Shown: positions 16,952 to 26,069 of the stretch, piece after piece | Numbering within the stretch: the stretch's first letter is position 1 | How the letters are laid out: the number at the start of each line of letters is the position of its first letter | Origin: Aridibaculum aurantiacum | Lineage (GTDB): Bacteria > Bacteroidota > Bacteroidia > Chitinophagales > Chitinophagaceae | Assembly: GCF_017355875.1 (NCBI RefSeq) | Contig: NZ_JAFEWC010000003.1 | Span: 191,001-255,000 of the forward strand | DNA length: 64,000 nt | Direction of reading: 5' to 3' | The notes under the pieces: generated by a model | Databases searched by the model: none | Seen by the model: the letters and a program-made list of their open reading frames with translations, nothing else | Told to the model about the DNA's origin: nothing | Translations under genes and position numbers: made by a program

Positions 16952-17212
16952 ATGAATGTGCCTGGAACATATGAGGGAAATCTTTCGCTAGAGCAAAAGG
17001 TTATGTATGTACTATCGTTGCTGCAAAGAGCTACTGCCGACGAAGTGGCTATGGAAATAATGGAATTAGAGGGAACTGCAACTGAAGAAGGGGTAGCAGA
17101 ATTGACAATTGCAACCAATGAAGCGCTGCGGCAATTGCAGCACGATGGCATGCTAAAAATGGAAACCAGCAGTGATAAGCAAACCAGGTATTGGCTTGCT
17201 CATGCCACGTAA
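16952..17212 (+). CDS. Small winged-helix-like hypothetical protein
   Basis: An 86-residue protein not recognised as a named family. Its pattern, LSLEQKVMYVLSLLQRATADEVAMEIM followed by ATNEALRQLQHDGMLKMETSSDKQTRYWLA, looks like a winged helix-turn-helix: a first helix, a turn, a recognition helix, and a two-stranded wing. That suggests a small DNA-binding regulator. Acidic residues dominate the middle, so a protein-protein role is also possible. It lies convergent to the AraC gene (13 bases between stop codons). Coding is supported by smooth codon use and the coherent helical pattern, not by homology. Confidence 0.55.
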   Translation: MNVPGTYEGNLSLEQKVMYVLSLLQRATADEVAMEIMELEGTATEEGVAELTIATNEALRQLQHDGMLKMETSSDKQTRYWLAHAT

Positions 17213-17225
17213 GATTGATGGCTTT

Positions 17226-18110
17226 CTAAACAAATGTTCTAACGCCTGAGGTTGTATAAGATTCCCTGAATTCCTTAGGTGTACAATGCTTCTTTTTCTT
17301 GAACAGCCGGTTGAAGTTGGAGATGTTGTTGAAGCCACATTTGTAGGCTATTTCTGTTATGCTTTGCGTGGTGTCTATCAGCATTCGCGATGCATGTCCA
17401 AGCCTCACTTCATTAAGCGTATCGATGAAAGTATTGCCGGTGCGTAGTTTGAAAAACCTGCTGAGTGCTACTTCAGTCATGCCGGCTACTTTGGCTACAT
17501 CGCTCAGCAAAATTTCTTTATCAAAATTCTTTTGCAGGTACTGCATTACGCTCTCTACCCTGCGGCTGTTGTACGATTGCGGCTCGCTGTTTCCAAACGA
17601 TACATCGCTTAGTGTACGCATATTGCGCGAAGTAGATAGGTCGTGCAGTATGGACATTAATTCTATCACTGAATCAAATCCATGTTTTTGTGGTAGAGCC
17701 ATCATTCGCGGCATAATTGCTTCTGCCGTTTCCCTTGAAAATAGGATGCCCCTAACTGATCTTTCAAACATGCTCCTGATAAACGACATCTGGTTGCGTT
17801 GCAGGAATTTTTCGTCAAACAGGTCGCGGTGAAACTGGATGGTTACCTCCTTGATCTCTTCGCTCTTGCATTTATGCGTAAACCAACCATGCTGCAAGCC
17901 GGAACCTACCAGCACCAGTTCCAGGTCGTCTATTTCCTCTATATGATCTCCAACCACCCTTTTTGCTCCTTTTCCATTCATGATGAAGTTGATTTCCATC
18001 TCTTCGTGGTAGTGCAGGGGAAAGTCAAAATCTGTTTTTGTACGTGAAAAAAGGGTAAAACAATCACTTTGGGTAAGTGGGGTAATCTCTCTAAGTAATT
18101 GTGCGTTCAT
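17226..18110 (-). CDS. AraC-family regulator of the polysaccharide utilisation locus
   Basis: A 294-residue regulator. The first ~110 residues form a cupin-type sensor (HYHEEMEINFIMNGKGAKRVVGDH), and the last ~100 form the double helix-turn-helix (ILLSDVAKVAGMTEVALSRFFKLRTGNTFIDTLNEVRL, then ITEIAYKCGFNNISNFNRLFKKKKHCTPKEFR). It probably senses a free sugar or short oligosaccharide in the cytoplasm and activates the divergent susC operon. Most Bacteroidota loci of this kind use hybrid two-component sensors or ECF sigma/anti-sigma pairs, so an AraC protein as the only regulator is noteworthy. A good promoter lies about 70 bases upstream. Confidence 0.9.
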   Translation of the reverse strand: MNAQLLREITPLTQSDCFTLFSRTKTDFDFPLHYHEEMEINFIMNGKGAKRVVGDHIEEIDDLELVLVGSGLQHGWFTHKCKSEEIKEVTIQFHRDLFDEKFLQRNQMSFIRSMFERSVRGILFSRETAEAIMPRMMALPQKHGFDSVIELMSILHDLSTSRNMRTLSDVSFGNSEPQSYNSRRVESVMQYLQKNFDKEILLSDVAKVAGMTEVALSRFFKLRTGNTFIDTLNEVRLGHASRMLIDTTQSITEIAYKCGFNNISNFNRLFKKKKHCTPKEFRESYTTSGVRTFV

Positions 18111-18182
18111 AGCTCCAGGTTTAGTTATAGCAGTCAGGATATCAATATAGTATCATTATAAAGAGTAAAAAAGCTGCATCTC

Positions 18183-18211
18183 CAAAGCTATTGATTTTAA
18201 AGGCTTACAAA
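18183..18211 (-). promoter_or_regulatory. Promoter of the AraC gene
   Basis: Read on the minus strand: TTTG (18211-18208), 17 bases, TAGCTTTG (18190-18183), an exact match to the TTTG / TAnnTTTG consensus of the Bacteroidota primary sigma factor. Transcription would begin near 18176, giving a leader of about 65 bases. Confidence 0.6.
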
Positions 18212-18275
18212 AATTGTTACCGATTACATTTTTTACCGAAAAATCAAAAAAATACTGGTAAAAGATAAAATAGTA

Positions 18276-18307
18276 TTGAAGTGGTGTTAGTAAGACAAAT
18301 AGTTTTG
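18276..18307 (+). promoter_or_regulatory. Promoter of the susC operon
   Basis: TTG at 18276-18278, 21 bases, then TAGTTTTG at 18300-18307 (exact TAnnTTTG). Transcription would begin near 18314, about 15 bases before the susC ATG at 18329. The box lies about 90 bases from the AraC promoter, so regulator sites between 18212 and 18275 could control both. Confidence 0.55.
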
Positions 18308-18328
18308 GTACAAATAACTGCAAGCTAT

Positions 18329-21300
18329 ATGAAGAATCTTCTACTCCGAAGAGTGCTCATGGTCTTTTCATGTGCACTACTATTTCTCAACACTTTTGCT
18401 CAAAACAGGACTATCACAGGGGTTGTACGCGACGATAAAGGAAATCCTTTAAGTGGCGCTACCGTTGCTGTAAGGGATAGCCGTATTTTGACAACCACCA
18501 ATGCGGAAGGCATTTTTACCTTAAGTGTGCCTGCCAATGCAAGAACCCTGGTTATATCTTATGTAGGTATGCAAAACAGGGAAGTTGCCATTGAAAGCGG
18601 AACGTCTGCCTATACTGTGGCATTAACGCCTGGTACCAGCAACCTGACTGATGTGGTGGTGGTAGGTTACGGCCGCGCCAACAGGGCAAACCTTACCTCT
18701 GCACAAACTTCAGTAGGGGCAAAGGAAATTGAGCGCACAGTAAATACCACTATCGAACAAGCTTTACAAGGTAGAGCTGCCGGTGTTTATATCACCCAGA
18801 ATTCAGGTCAGCCTGGTGGTGGTATATCAGTGAACATTCGGGGTGTGAGTTCTATTAATGGTAATACTGAACCTCTGTATGTTATAGACGGAGTGCAGGT
18901 ACAGGGGTCACAAGTATCTTTTGGTGCACAAAGTTCTGCTAACCCTTTAGCTGGTTTGAACCCAAATGATATAGAAGATATGCAGATACTGCAGGGGCCT
19001 TCTGCTACTGCTATCTATGGTTCACGTGGTACAAATGGTGTTATCCTGATCACTACCAAAAGAGGTAAGTCTGGTGAAGCACGTTTGAACTACCAGTTCC
19101 AATACAACGTGCAAACTCCTCCAAGAAGATTGGCTGTAATGAACCTGCCACAATACGCCCAGATGGTAAAAGATTTCAGGGCAATTGCAGGTGGTGCGGT
19201 AAGAGGAGAATTGATGGATCCTTCTTTACTTGGACCTGGAACTGACTGGCAGGGTGAGCTTTTCAATAATGCCGCTATGAGCAAGCACCAGCTTAGCTTA
19301 AGTGGTGGTGCCAACAATACTACTTACTATGTATCTGGCGAGTACCTGAAGCAAGAAGGTATAGCTGTAGGTTCTGGATTTGACAGGTATGGCTTCAGGG
19401 TGAACCTGGAGACAAAGCCAAGAGAGTGGATCACCTTGGGAACCAACCTGAACTTTAACCAGACTAAAGAGCAACTTACTACCAGTAATGAAAATGTTAT
19501 CTCAAACGCTTTGCAGTTGAGCCCAGAGATCCCGGTGAAAAACCTGAATGGTTCGTGGGGTGGTGGTGATATAACCAATCCTGCTCACCAGTACAGCCCG
19601 GTAAACCCGATTGCTATAGCTACTTTAACTACCAATAACAACACCAGGAGGCAGTTCTTAGGTGGTCTTAACCTTGGACTGAACCTTTACAAAGGCCTTA
19701 CTTTCAGAACCTCCTTTAACACCAGTGTGAACTATGGTAACTCTACCTTGTACACACCTACTTATGCTATAGGATGGGCAAGAAACGTAACTGCTACGCT
19801 TACCAATGGTACCAACCAAAGCACTTACTGGAACTTTAACCAGTTGCTGGAATACAGCAGACAGTTTGGTAAGCACAACGCCAGCATCATGGTGAGCCAC
19901 GAAGCACAGGAGTCACAATGGAAAAATGTAATGGCAAGAAGAACAGGTTTTCTTACCAATGACATCTTTGACCTGGATGCAGGTGATGCAACAACAGCAA
20001 GCAACAGTGGTGGTTCTGGTCCGTGGGCTATGGAGTCATACCTTGGAAGGTTGAACTATAACTACGACAACCGCTACATTTTCACCGGTACTATCAGGAG
20101 AGATGGTTCTATCAACTTTGGTCCAGAAAATCGTTGGGGTACTTTCCCTTCACTTTCTGCAGCATGGAGAATAAGCCAGGAGAACTTCTTCAAGATCCCT
20201 TTCATCAGCGAAATGAAACTGAGATTTGAAACTGGTCTTACAGGTAACCAGGGTAGTGGTAACTCAGCCATCTATTCTCCGCTAAGTGCAGGTGCTACTC
20301 CATGGGGTACAGGTTTCCTTCCTTCAGTTTATCCTAATCCAAAGCTGCAGTGGGAAGAAACAAGAACAGATAACGTGGGTGTGAACATAGGTATGCTGAA
20401 CAACAGGATCAACGTAGAGTTTGACTACTACATTAAAAACACTGACAACCTGATCATGCCTGCTGGTCTTCCATGGTATATGGGAACCAATGGTACTGGT
20501 TCTGTAGGTGCGCCAACAGTGAACGCAGGTGCACTTCAAACAAAAGGATGGGGCTTAACCATCAACACAACAAATGTTAGCAACAAGAACTTCAGGTGGG
20601 AAAGTAACCTGAACCTGTCAAGCTTTAAAACAGTCATCAAAAACCTGAACTCTGAAAGAGCATTCTTTGAGCGTACATCATGGTGGTTGAACAACTGGAC
20701 ACAGCGTTCTGCTGTAGGTATGGAGCCATGGTTGTTCCGTGGTTATGTGGTAGAAGGCGTTTTCCAATCTGTTGATGAAATAAACAATAGTGCTGTGCCG
20801 GTTGATAACAATGGCAACAGGTATCCAACAGCTGCTTCAGGCGGTATTTGGGTAGGCGATTATAAGTTTAAAGATGTGAATGGTGATGGTAAAATAGATG
20901 TAGCAGACCAAACCTTTATAGGTAATCCTTGGCCTAAATTGTTTGGCGGTTTCACCAATACATTTAGCTACAAAGGTTTTGACCTTAGTGTGCTGATCAC
21001 AGGTACTTATGGAAATGATATCTATAACTACATGGCTTCAGCTAATTCAAATCCTAACAACATCAACCTTGGTAGAAACCTGCTAACTAACGCACTTGAT
21101 TATGCTAAAGTAAATACGGATCCTTCCGGTAAAGTTTACCTGGCAAATCCTGGAACAAGAGTAGCGCGTATCATTGCTGGTGCCGATGTAAATGGTAACT
21201 ATGTACGCAACACAAGTCTATTTGTAGAAGATGGTTCTTTCATCAGGCTTAAGAACGTTTCATTATCATACAACCTGCCTACATCGCTTATTTCAAGACA

Positions 21301-21496
21301 GCGTTATGTAAGAGGCGTAAGAGCTACATTAGGTGCTCAGAACCTTGCTACACTAACAAGATATACTGGTTTCGACCCTGAGGTGGGTGCATATGTGGGA
21401 AGAGATGCAAGTTCTGCCAACCAGGCTATTGGTCTAGACTTCGGTCGCTATCCGTTAACTCCGATTTACACCTTCACTTTAGGTGTTAACTTCTAA
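18329..21496 (+). CDS. SusC/RagA-type TonB-dependent outer membrane transporter
   Basis: A 1,055-residue SusC homologue that imports oligosaccharides through the outer membrane with its SusD lid. After the signal peptide (ending TFA-Q) comes a carboxypeptidase-regulatory-like domain (ITGVVRDDKGNPLSGATVAVRD), the TonB-box region TDVVVVGYG, a plug domain (IRGVSSINGNTEPLYVIDGV, IYGSRGTNGVILITTKRG) and a 22-strand barrel ending in an aromatic residue (LGVNF). ATG 18329 is preferred because it starts the signal peptide; 18281 would add 16 residues upstream of it and overlaps the promoter. It heads the main operon, 12 bases before susD, with the AraC regulator divergent. Confidence 0.95.
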   Translation: MKNLLLRRVLMVFSCALLFLNTFAQNRTITGVVRDDKGNPLSGATVAVRDSRILTTTNAEGIFTLSVPANARTLVISYVGMQNREVAIESGTSAYTVALTPGTSNLTDVVVVGYGRANRANLTSAQTSVGAKEIERTVNTTIEQALQGRAAGVYITQNSGQPGGGISVNIRGVSSINGNTEPLYVIDGVQVQGSQVSFGAQSSANPLAGLNPNDIEDMQILQGPSATAIYGSRGTNGVILITTKRGKSGEARLNYQFQYNVQTPPRRLAVMNLPQYAQMVKDFRAIAGGAVRGELMDPSLLGPGTDWQGELFNNAAMSKHQLSLSGGANNTTYYVSGEYLKQEGIAVGSGFDRYGFRVNLETKPREWITLGTNLNFNQTKEQLTTSNENVISNALQLSPEIPVKNLNGSWGGGDITNPAHQYSPVNPIAIATLTTNNNTRRQFLGGLNLGLNLYKGLTFRTSFNTSVNYGNSTLYTPTYAIGWARNVTATLTNGTNQSTYWNFNQLLEYSRQFGKHNASIMVSHEAQESQWKNVMARRTGFLTNDIFDLDAGDATTASNSGGSGPWAMESYLGRLNYNYDNRYIFTGTIRRDGSINFGPENRWGTFPSLSAAWRISQENFFKIPFISEMKLRFETGLTGNQGSGNSAIYSPLSAGATPWGTGFLPSVYPNPKLQWEETRTDNVGVNIGMLNNRINVEFDYYIKNTDNLIMPAGLPWYMGTNGTGSVGAPTVNAGALQTKGWGLTINTTNVSNKNFRWESNLNLSSFKTVIKNLNSERAFFERTSWWLNNWTQRSAVGMEPWLFRGYVVEGVFQSVDEINNSAVPVDNNGNRYPTAASGGIWVGDYKFKDVNGDGKIDVADQTFIGNPWPKLFGGFTNTFSYKGFDLSVLITGTYGNDIYNYMASANSNPNNINLGRNLLTNALDYAKVNTDPSGKVYLANPGTRVARIIAGADVNGNYVRNTSLFVEDGSFIRLKNVSLSYNLPTSLISRQRYVRGVRATLGAQNLATLTRYTGFDPEVGAYVGRDASSANQAIGLDFGRYPLTPIYTFTLGVNF

Positions 21497-21508
21497 ACTT
21501 TTAAGACA

Positions 21509-23185
21509 ATGAAGAAAGTAACTTCTATAAAATATTTGATTGGATTAGTTATTCCGGTCATGTTCGCTACAGGATGTAAAAAGGAGTTTTTAGAGAAACC
21601 TCCAACATCCGCCATTGTTGATGCCGGCTTCTATCAAACCGATGCGCAAGTAATGGCTGGTACAGCATCGCTCTACAACAGGGTATGGTTTGATTACAAC
21701 GACAAAGCCTATTATAACCTTGGTGACTTCAGGGCGGGTACAGCCTTCTCTGCATGGAACGACAGGGGAAACGTCCTCTTCAATACTACAGGTGATAATG
21801 GTGAGAATGGTGCAGCATGGCGTGCATTCTTTAACGTGGTGGCGCAGTCAAATCTTACCATCAACAACATTAACAAGTATGCAGGTGCAGGTGTATCGCC
21901 AAGCGTAAAAGCAACGGCTATTGCTGAAGCAAGATTTATGCGTGCTGTAGCTTATCGTTTCCTGGTGAGCAACTGGGGCGAGGTTCCTGTAATTGAGAAC
22001 AACCTTGAACTGCTTACTGATACTTCACTTCGTAAGCATACTGTTCCTAGCATCTGGCGTTTCATTACCCGTGAAATGCGTGCAGTAGCAGAAAATCTAC
22101 CTACCACAGCTTCACAGCCTGGCCGCATTACGCGCTGGTCTGCAGAAGGTATGCTGGCCCGTTTTTACCTTACAAGAGCAGGTGTTGAAGCAACTGGTCC
22201 TACCGGTAGAAAGCAAGAATTTCTTGATAGTGCAAAATATTATGCACAGCGTGTGATCACCAACAGCGGTGCGCAACTGCTGCCTAATTACGAGAACCTT
22301 TTCAAGTTTCCTTACGACAACAACAGGGAAAGTTTGTTTGAGCTGCAGTGGGTATTTGCACCAGGTAGCTGGGGTTTCCAAAATACAGCTCCTGCTTATT
22401 TAAACTATGGTCCTGACATTGCCAATGGCGATGGCTGGGGAGGTGATAAAGGAGCAACCTGGTGGATGTTCAAGCAGTACGAAGGATTTACAGCTTCTGG
22501 TGATACCATGCTAAGAGGCCGTACACTTGATCAACGCCTGAAAGCTACTTACATGCTGCCTGGCGCTCACTATCCTGAGATAACACAAACATTGAATGGA
22601 GTTGACCAGCGTTTGATCTTCCCATATGTAGCCGGTGATGTGAATTTTGCCAGCATCAAAAAATATGTGGTAGGTAAAGCAGAAGATGTAGGAGGAGAAG
22701 CCGCTTCACAGAACTATCCTAACAACACATACATGTTGCGTCTTGCAGAAATGTACCTGATCTATGCAGAAGCAGTTTTGGGTAACAGTGCTTCAACTAC
22801 AGATGCAACAGCATTAGAGTATTTCAATAAAGTGCATACAAGGGCAGGACTTCCTGCTGAAACAGATCCATTGACATTCGATATGATCTTTAGAGAAAGG
22901 ATATTGGAATTTGCAATGGAAGGTATGGCATGGTACGACTTCGTAAGCCTGCATTACTACAATCCACAGAAAGCTTATAGCATCCTGAACGAGCAGGATA
23001 GAGGATACTACAACATCACTCCTGATGCATTCCCTAATCCTACTATGTGGACCATCAAGAAAACTACCTGGCACACTACAGAAAGACAAATAAATGCTAA
23101 CGCAGGTAACTTCCGTCTGCCTATTCCAAATGTGGAGCTGAGCCAGGCGCCTAATCTTAATAAGCCAGCTGTTGATTATCCATAA
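21509..23185 (+). CDS. SusD/RagB-type glycan-binding lipoprotein
   Basis: A 558-residue lipoprotein (lipobox ATGC, C23, followed by KK, which favours surface export) of the SusD family. It shows FLEKPPTSAIVDAGFYQT at the N terminus, the TPR-rich core (AEARFMRAVAYRFLVSNWGEVPVI) and the RagB-type C-terminal region (MLRLAEMYLIYAEAVL, then RERILEFAMEGMAWYDFV). It forms the lid over the SusC barrel and captures oligosaccharides at the cell surface. It follows susC by 12 bases. The sequence does not reveal whether it prefers mannan or xyloglucan; it is the only SusD in the window. Confidence 0.95.
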   Translation: MKKVTSIKYLIGLVIPVMFATGCKKEFLEKPPTSAIVDAGFYQTDAQVMAGTASLYNRVWFDYNDKAYYNLGDFRAGTAFSAWNDRGNVLFNTTGDNGENGAAWRAFFNVVAQSNLTINNINKYAGAGVSPSVKATAIAEARFMRAVAYRFLVSNWGEVPVIENNLELLTDTSLRKHTVPSIWRFITREMRAVAENLPTTASQPGRITRWSAEGMLARFYLTRAGVEATGPTGRKQEFLDSAKYYAQRVITNSGAQLLPNYENLFKFPYDNNRESLFELQWVFAPGSWGFQNTAPAYLNYGPDIANGDGWGGDKGATWWMFKQYEGFTASGDTMLRGRTLDQRLKATYMLPGAHYPEITQTLNGVDQRLIFPYVAGDVNFASIKKYVVGKAEDVGGEAASQNYPNNTYMLRLAEMYLIYAEAVLGNSASTTDATALEYFNKVHTRAGLPAETDPLTFDMIFRERILEFAMEGMAWYDFVSLHYYNPQKAYSILNEQDRGYYNITPDAFPNPTMWTIKKTTWHTTERQINANAGNFRLPIPNVELSQAPNLNKPAVDYP

Positions 23186-23223
23186 GCAGAAAAACTTTTT
23201 CCAAAAACATCATTGAAGTCATT

Positions 23224-24369
23224 ATGAAAAAAATACAACAAACGATACTGATGCTTATAATGGCAGTGGCTGTTATAGGTACTTATACATCGTGTAAAAA
23301 GGAACAACTTCCTAATGGAGGTGAACCAAGAATAAAGTATGTACGTGTAACGAATCCTGCCTCTGCTGATTCATTACTTGTTGGTGCTGGCCAGGGAAGC
23401 TTAATTGCAATAGTAGGTGAGAACCTGCAGGATGCAGTAGAGATATGGTTCAACGATCAACGTGCTACTTTGAATCCGACCTACATTACCAGCACAACCA
23501 TCCTGGTGAATGTACCGCAGCCGATCCCTACTTCTATCAACAACAAAATGAAGATCATATTCTCCAATGGCAAGCAGCTACTGCACGACTTTGAAGTGCA
23601 GATTAGTAAGCCGGTTGTGAGCAGCATGGTGAGCGAATATGTAAATGAGGGAGATATAGCTGTTATTCATGGTAACTATTTCTACGAGCCGCTTTCTGTT
23701 CATTTTACAGGTGGTGTTACAGGTACATTGGTATCTGTAACTGACAGGATAATTGAAGTGCGTGTTCCTGCAGGTGCTCAGCCTGGACAGATAACTGTTA
23801 AGACGAATTTTGGTGAAACAAAATCAGACTTCTGGTTCAGGGATAACAGGAATATGGTCATCACAAGCGATCCATACGAGGGCTGGTGGAACTCTTCTTA
23901 TGTTGTTTCAAATCCTGGCCCTAACGATCCTCCAAAGATCAATGGCAACTATATAAGGGTAAAGAAAATGCTGGGCGCATGGAGCTGGAATGAGATAGCT
24001 GGTGGACCTGCATCGGCAATGCCTAACCACAGCAAGAATATCCCTGATGCTGCTATCATCAAGCCAGAAGATTACAACCTGAAGTTTGAGATCAATACCA
24101 TGAAGCCTTACAACAACAGTTGGATAAGGATAAACGTAGGTCTGCAACAGGAAGACAATAACAACTACCTATGGAAGCCTCCATACGATTCAAAAGGTAA
24201 ATGGAATACTGTTATCATTCCTTTCGAGGATATAGTAGCAAGCTATGCCGTAAGACCTACTGTAAATCCTAACGGTTACTGGACAAGATTGCTTATTCAA
24301 GGTCCTGGTGATTTAGATGCAGATATCTCTTTCGACAACTTCAGGGTTGTTCCAAAGGTCATCCGATAA
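23224..24369 (+). CDS. Surface glycan-binding lipoprotein (SGBP-B type)
   Basis: A 381-residue lipoprotein (lipobox YTSC, C24, then KK) with two IPT/TIG-type immunoglobulin-like domains (about 35-130 and 130-215) and a C-terminal glycan-binding domain of the kind seen in the xyloglucan-binding SGBP-B family (DPYEGWWNSSYVVSNPGP, then WTRLLIQGPGDLDADISFDNFRVVP). Several tryptophans (WW, WSW, W) are candidate sugar-stacking residues. It would sit next to the SusCD complex and concentrate polysaccharide at the surface. It follows susD by 38 bases. Confidence 0.85.
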   Translation: MKKIQQTILMLIMAVAVIGTYTSCKKEQLPNGGEPRIKYVRVTNPASADSLLVGAGQGSLIAIVGENLQDAVEIWFNDQRATLNPTYITSTTILVNVPQPIPTSINNKMKIIFSNGKQLLHDFEVQISKPVVSSMVSEYVNEGDIAVIHGNYFYEPLSVHFTGGVTGTLVSVTDRIIEVRVPAGAQPGQITVKTNFGETKSDFWFRDNRNMVITSDPYEGWWNSSYVVSNPGPNDPPKINGNYIRVKKMLGAWSWNEIAGGPASAMPNHSKNIPDAAIIKPEDYNLKFEINTMKPYNNSWIRINVGLQQEDNNNYLWKPPYDSKGKWNTVIIPFEDIVASYAVRPTVNPNGYWTRLLIQGPGDLDADISFDNFRVVPKVIR

Positions 24370-24399
24370 CCTATTTACCAGATTATAAACACAACAATA

Positions 24400-25950
24400 A
24401 TGATCAAATATATCAACCTACGACTGCTTTCATTGTTATGCCTCCTGGTAGTAGGGGTGGCCGCATGTAAAAAGAATAATGATGTTGGATCTGATGCAGT
24501 GGTTCTTTTGAGCTTTGGCCCAACAGGAGCTATGCATGGAGATACCTTACGCTTCATTGGAAACAACCTGAACCGGGTAACAGAAATAACATTTACAGGA
24601 AATGGTGCTACTGTAGCTCAATCATCTTTTATACAACAAACACCAGAGCTGGTACTGGTAAGAGTACCGCAGCAAGCGGAAAAAGGTTTTGTAACGCTTA
24701 AAACACCACAAGGTGATATCGTTTCTAAAACACAGCTGAACCTGCAGGTAGAATCAACTGTTAGTTCCCTTACGCCACAGGCTCGTCCCGGAGAAAATAT
24801 TACCATCAATGGTAATTACCTTAACTGGGTAACAAGAGTAGTTTTTGCCAATGATAAAGTGGTTGACACCTTTGTTAGCAGGACAATGACTCAACTGGTA
24901 GTAAAGGTGCCTGAAGATGCACAAACAGGTCCGCTAACACTGTTTTATTCTGGTACCGAACCAAAGCAATTCATAACTGCGGATACATTGCGTGTAACTC
25001 TTCCAGCTTTTACAACTCTGACTCCAAACCCGGTAAAGCACCAAACTACACTTACTATCAACGGTACTAATCTTGACCTTGTAAGAAGGATCATATTCCC
25101 TGGTGTAAGTGCGCATGTTACCACTTTCCTCAGCCAGTCTGCTACACAAATTCAAGTGCGTGTGCCTGCTGCTACAGTAAAAGGAAAACTGCAGTTGGTA
25201 GCGGCTTCTGGTGTTGCTGTTCAGTCACCTGTTGACCTGGATGTGATGCTGCCTGCGGTTACTTCCCTTGCACCTAATCCAATCGATCCGGGTGCAAACC
25301 TTACCATCACTGGTACCAACCTTGATCTTGTTACTTCTGTATCATTTACCGGTGCACCAGCTGCTGTAACAAATTTTGTTAGCCAGTCAGCTACTCAATT
25401 GGTGGTTACTGTTCCTGTTGGTACACTAAAAGGCAAATTGGTATTGGGTGTTTTTAATTCTACACTCACTGTAGAAACACCACAAACACTTGACCTGAAT
25501 GGTGGTCTGCCTCCTTTAGCAAATTTCAATTTCCCTATTTATACAGATCAGCTACACAATACCTTCCAGAACTGGTCGTATACCGAGGTAGCTGATTTTA
25601 GCAGTACATCAGTAGTGCGCCAGGGTACACATTCTATCCGCGCTGTGTATGGTGGAAATACTTACCAGGGTATCACTTTCCATGCAACAACTTCACAGTC
25701 TACTGCCGGCTATACTCGCCTTGAGTTCTCTGTGTTTGGCGATGCAAGTATGAATGGAAAGAAACTACAGGTGATCACCAATGGAAACTATGGAGGTCCT
25801 GCTCCACAGGTTACCATTGTTGGTGGCGAATGGACAACTTTCAGCGTAACGTTGGCAAGTATGGGTAATCCAACCAGCCTGGATGAGATAGTACTGCAGG
25901 CTGCTGGTTTTGCAGGTACTATTCATATTGACCATGTGGGATTACGCTAG
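24400..25950 (+). CDS. Surface lipoprotein with IPT/TIG repeats and C-terminal carbohydrate-binding-like domain
   Basis: A 516-residue lipoprotein (lipobox VAAC, C23, then KK). It is built from at least four IPT/TIG repeats of about 80 residues; the third and fourth are strongly alike (TLTINGTNLDLVRRIIFPG against NLTITGTNLDLVTSVSFTG), pointing to internal duplication. The C-terminal ~140 residues form a jelly-roll-like region (FNFPIYTDQLHNTFQNWSY, then GTIHIDHVGLR), probably a carbohydrate-binding module of no recognised family. I infer a second surface glycan-binding protein that extends far from the membrane. A terminator-like hairpin follows 37 bases after the stop, dividing the capture genes from the hydrolase genes. 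Confidence 0.8.
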   Translation: MIKYINLRLLSLLCLLVVGVAACKKNNDVGSDAVVLLSFGPTGAMHGDTLRFIGNNLNRVTEITFTGNGATVAQSSFIQQTPELVLVRVPQQAEKGFVTLKTPQGDIVSKTQLNLQVESTVSSLTPQARPGENITINGNYLNWVTRVVFANDKVVDTFVSRTMTQLVVKVPEDAQTGPLTLFYSGTEPKQFITADTLRVTLPAFTTLTPNPVKHQTTLTINGTNLDLVRRIIFPGVSAHVTTFLSQSATQIQVRVPAATVKGKLQLVAASGVAVQSPVDLDVMLPAVTSLAPNPIDPGANLTITGTNLDLVTSVSFTGAPAAVTNFVSQSATQLVVTVPVGTLKGKLVLGVFNSTLTVETPQTLDLNGGLPPLANFNFPIYTDQLHNTFQNWSYTEVADFSSTSVVRQGTHSIRAVYGGNTYQGITFHATTSQSTAGYTRLEFSVFGDASMNGKKLQVITNGNYGGPAPQVTIVGGEWTTFSVTLASMGNPTSLDEIVLQAAGFAGTIHIDHVGLR

Positions 25951-25986
25951 TAGATAGGTCACTACTGTATTACAAAATATAAAATC

Positions 25987-26028
25987 AAAAGCCGGTTCAT
26001 ACAACCTCGGTTACCTGAGCCGGCTTTT
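25987..26028 (+). terminator. Terminator or attenuator between capture and hydrolase genes
   Basis: A 12-bp stem with one G-U pair: AAAAGCCGGTTC (25987-25998) with GAGCCGGCTTTT (26017-26028), 18-base loop. The T tract is short, so partial read-through into the mannanase genes 42 bases further on is likely. It could set a higher dose of SusCD and surface proteins than of enzymes. Confidence 0.7.
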
Positions 26029-26069
26029 GTCTAAACCGAATATTCAATTATCGTTCATCTGTGATCATA

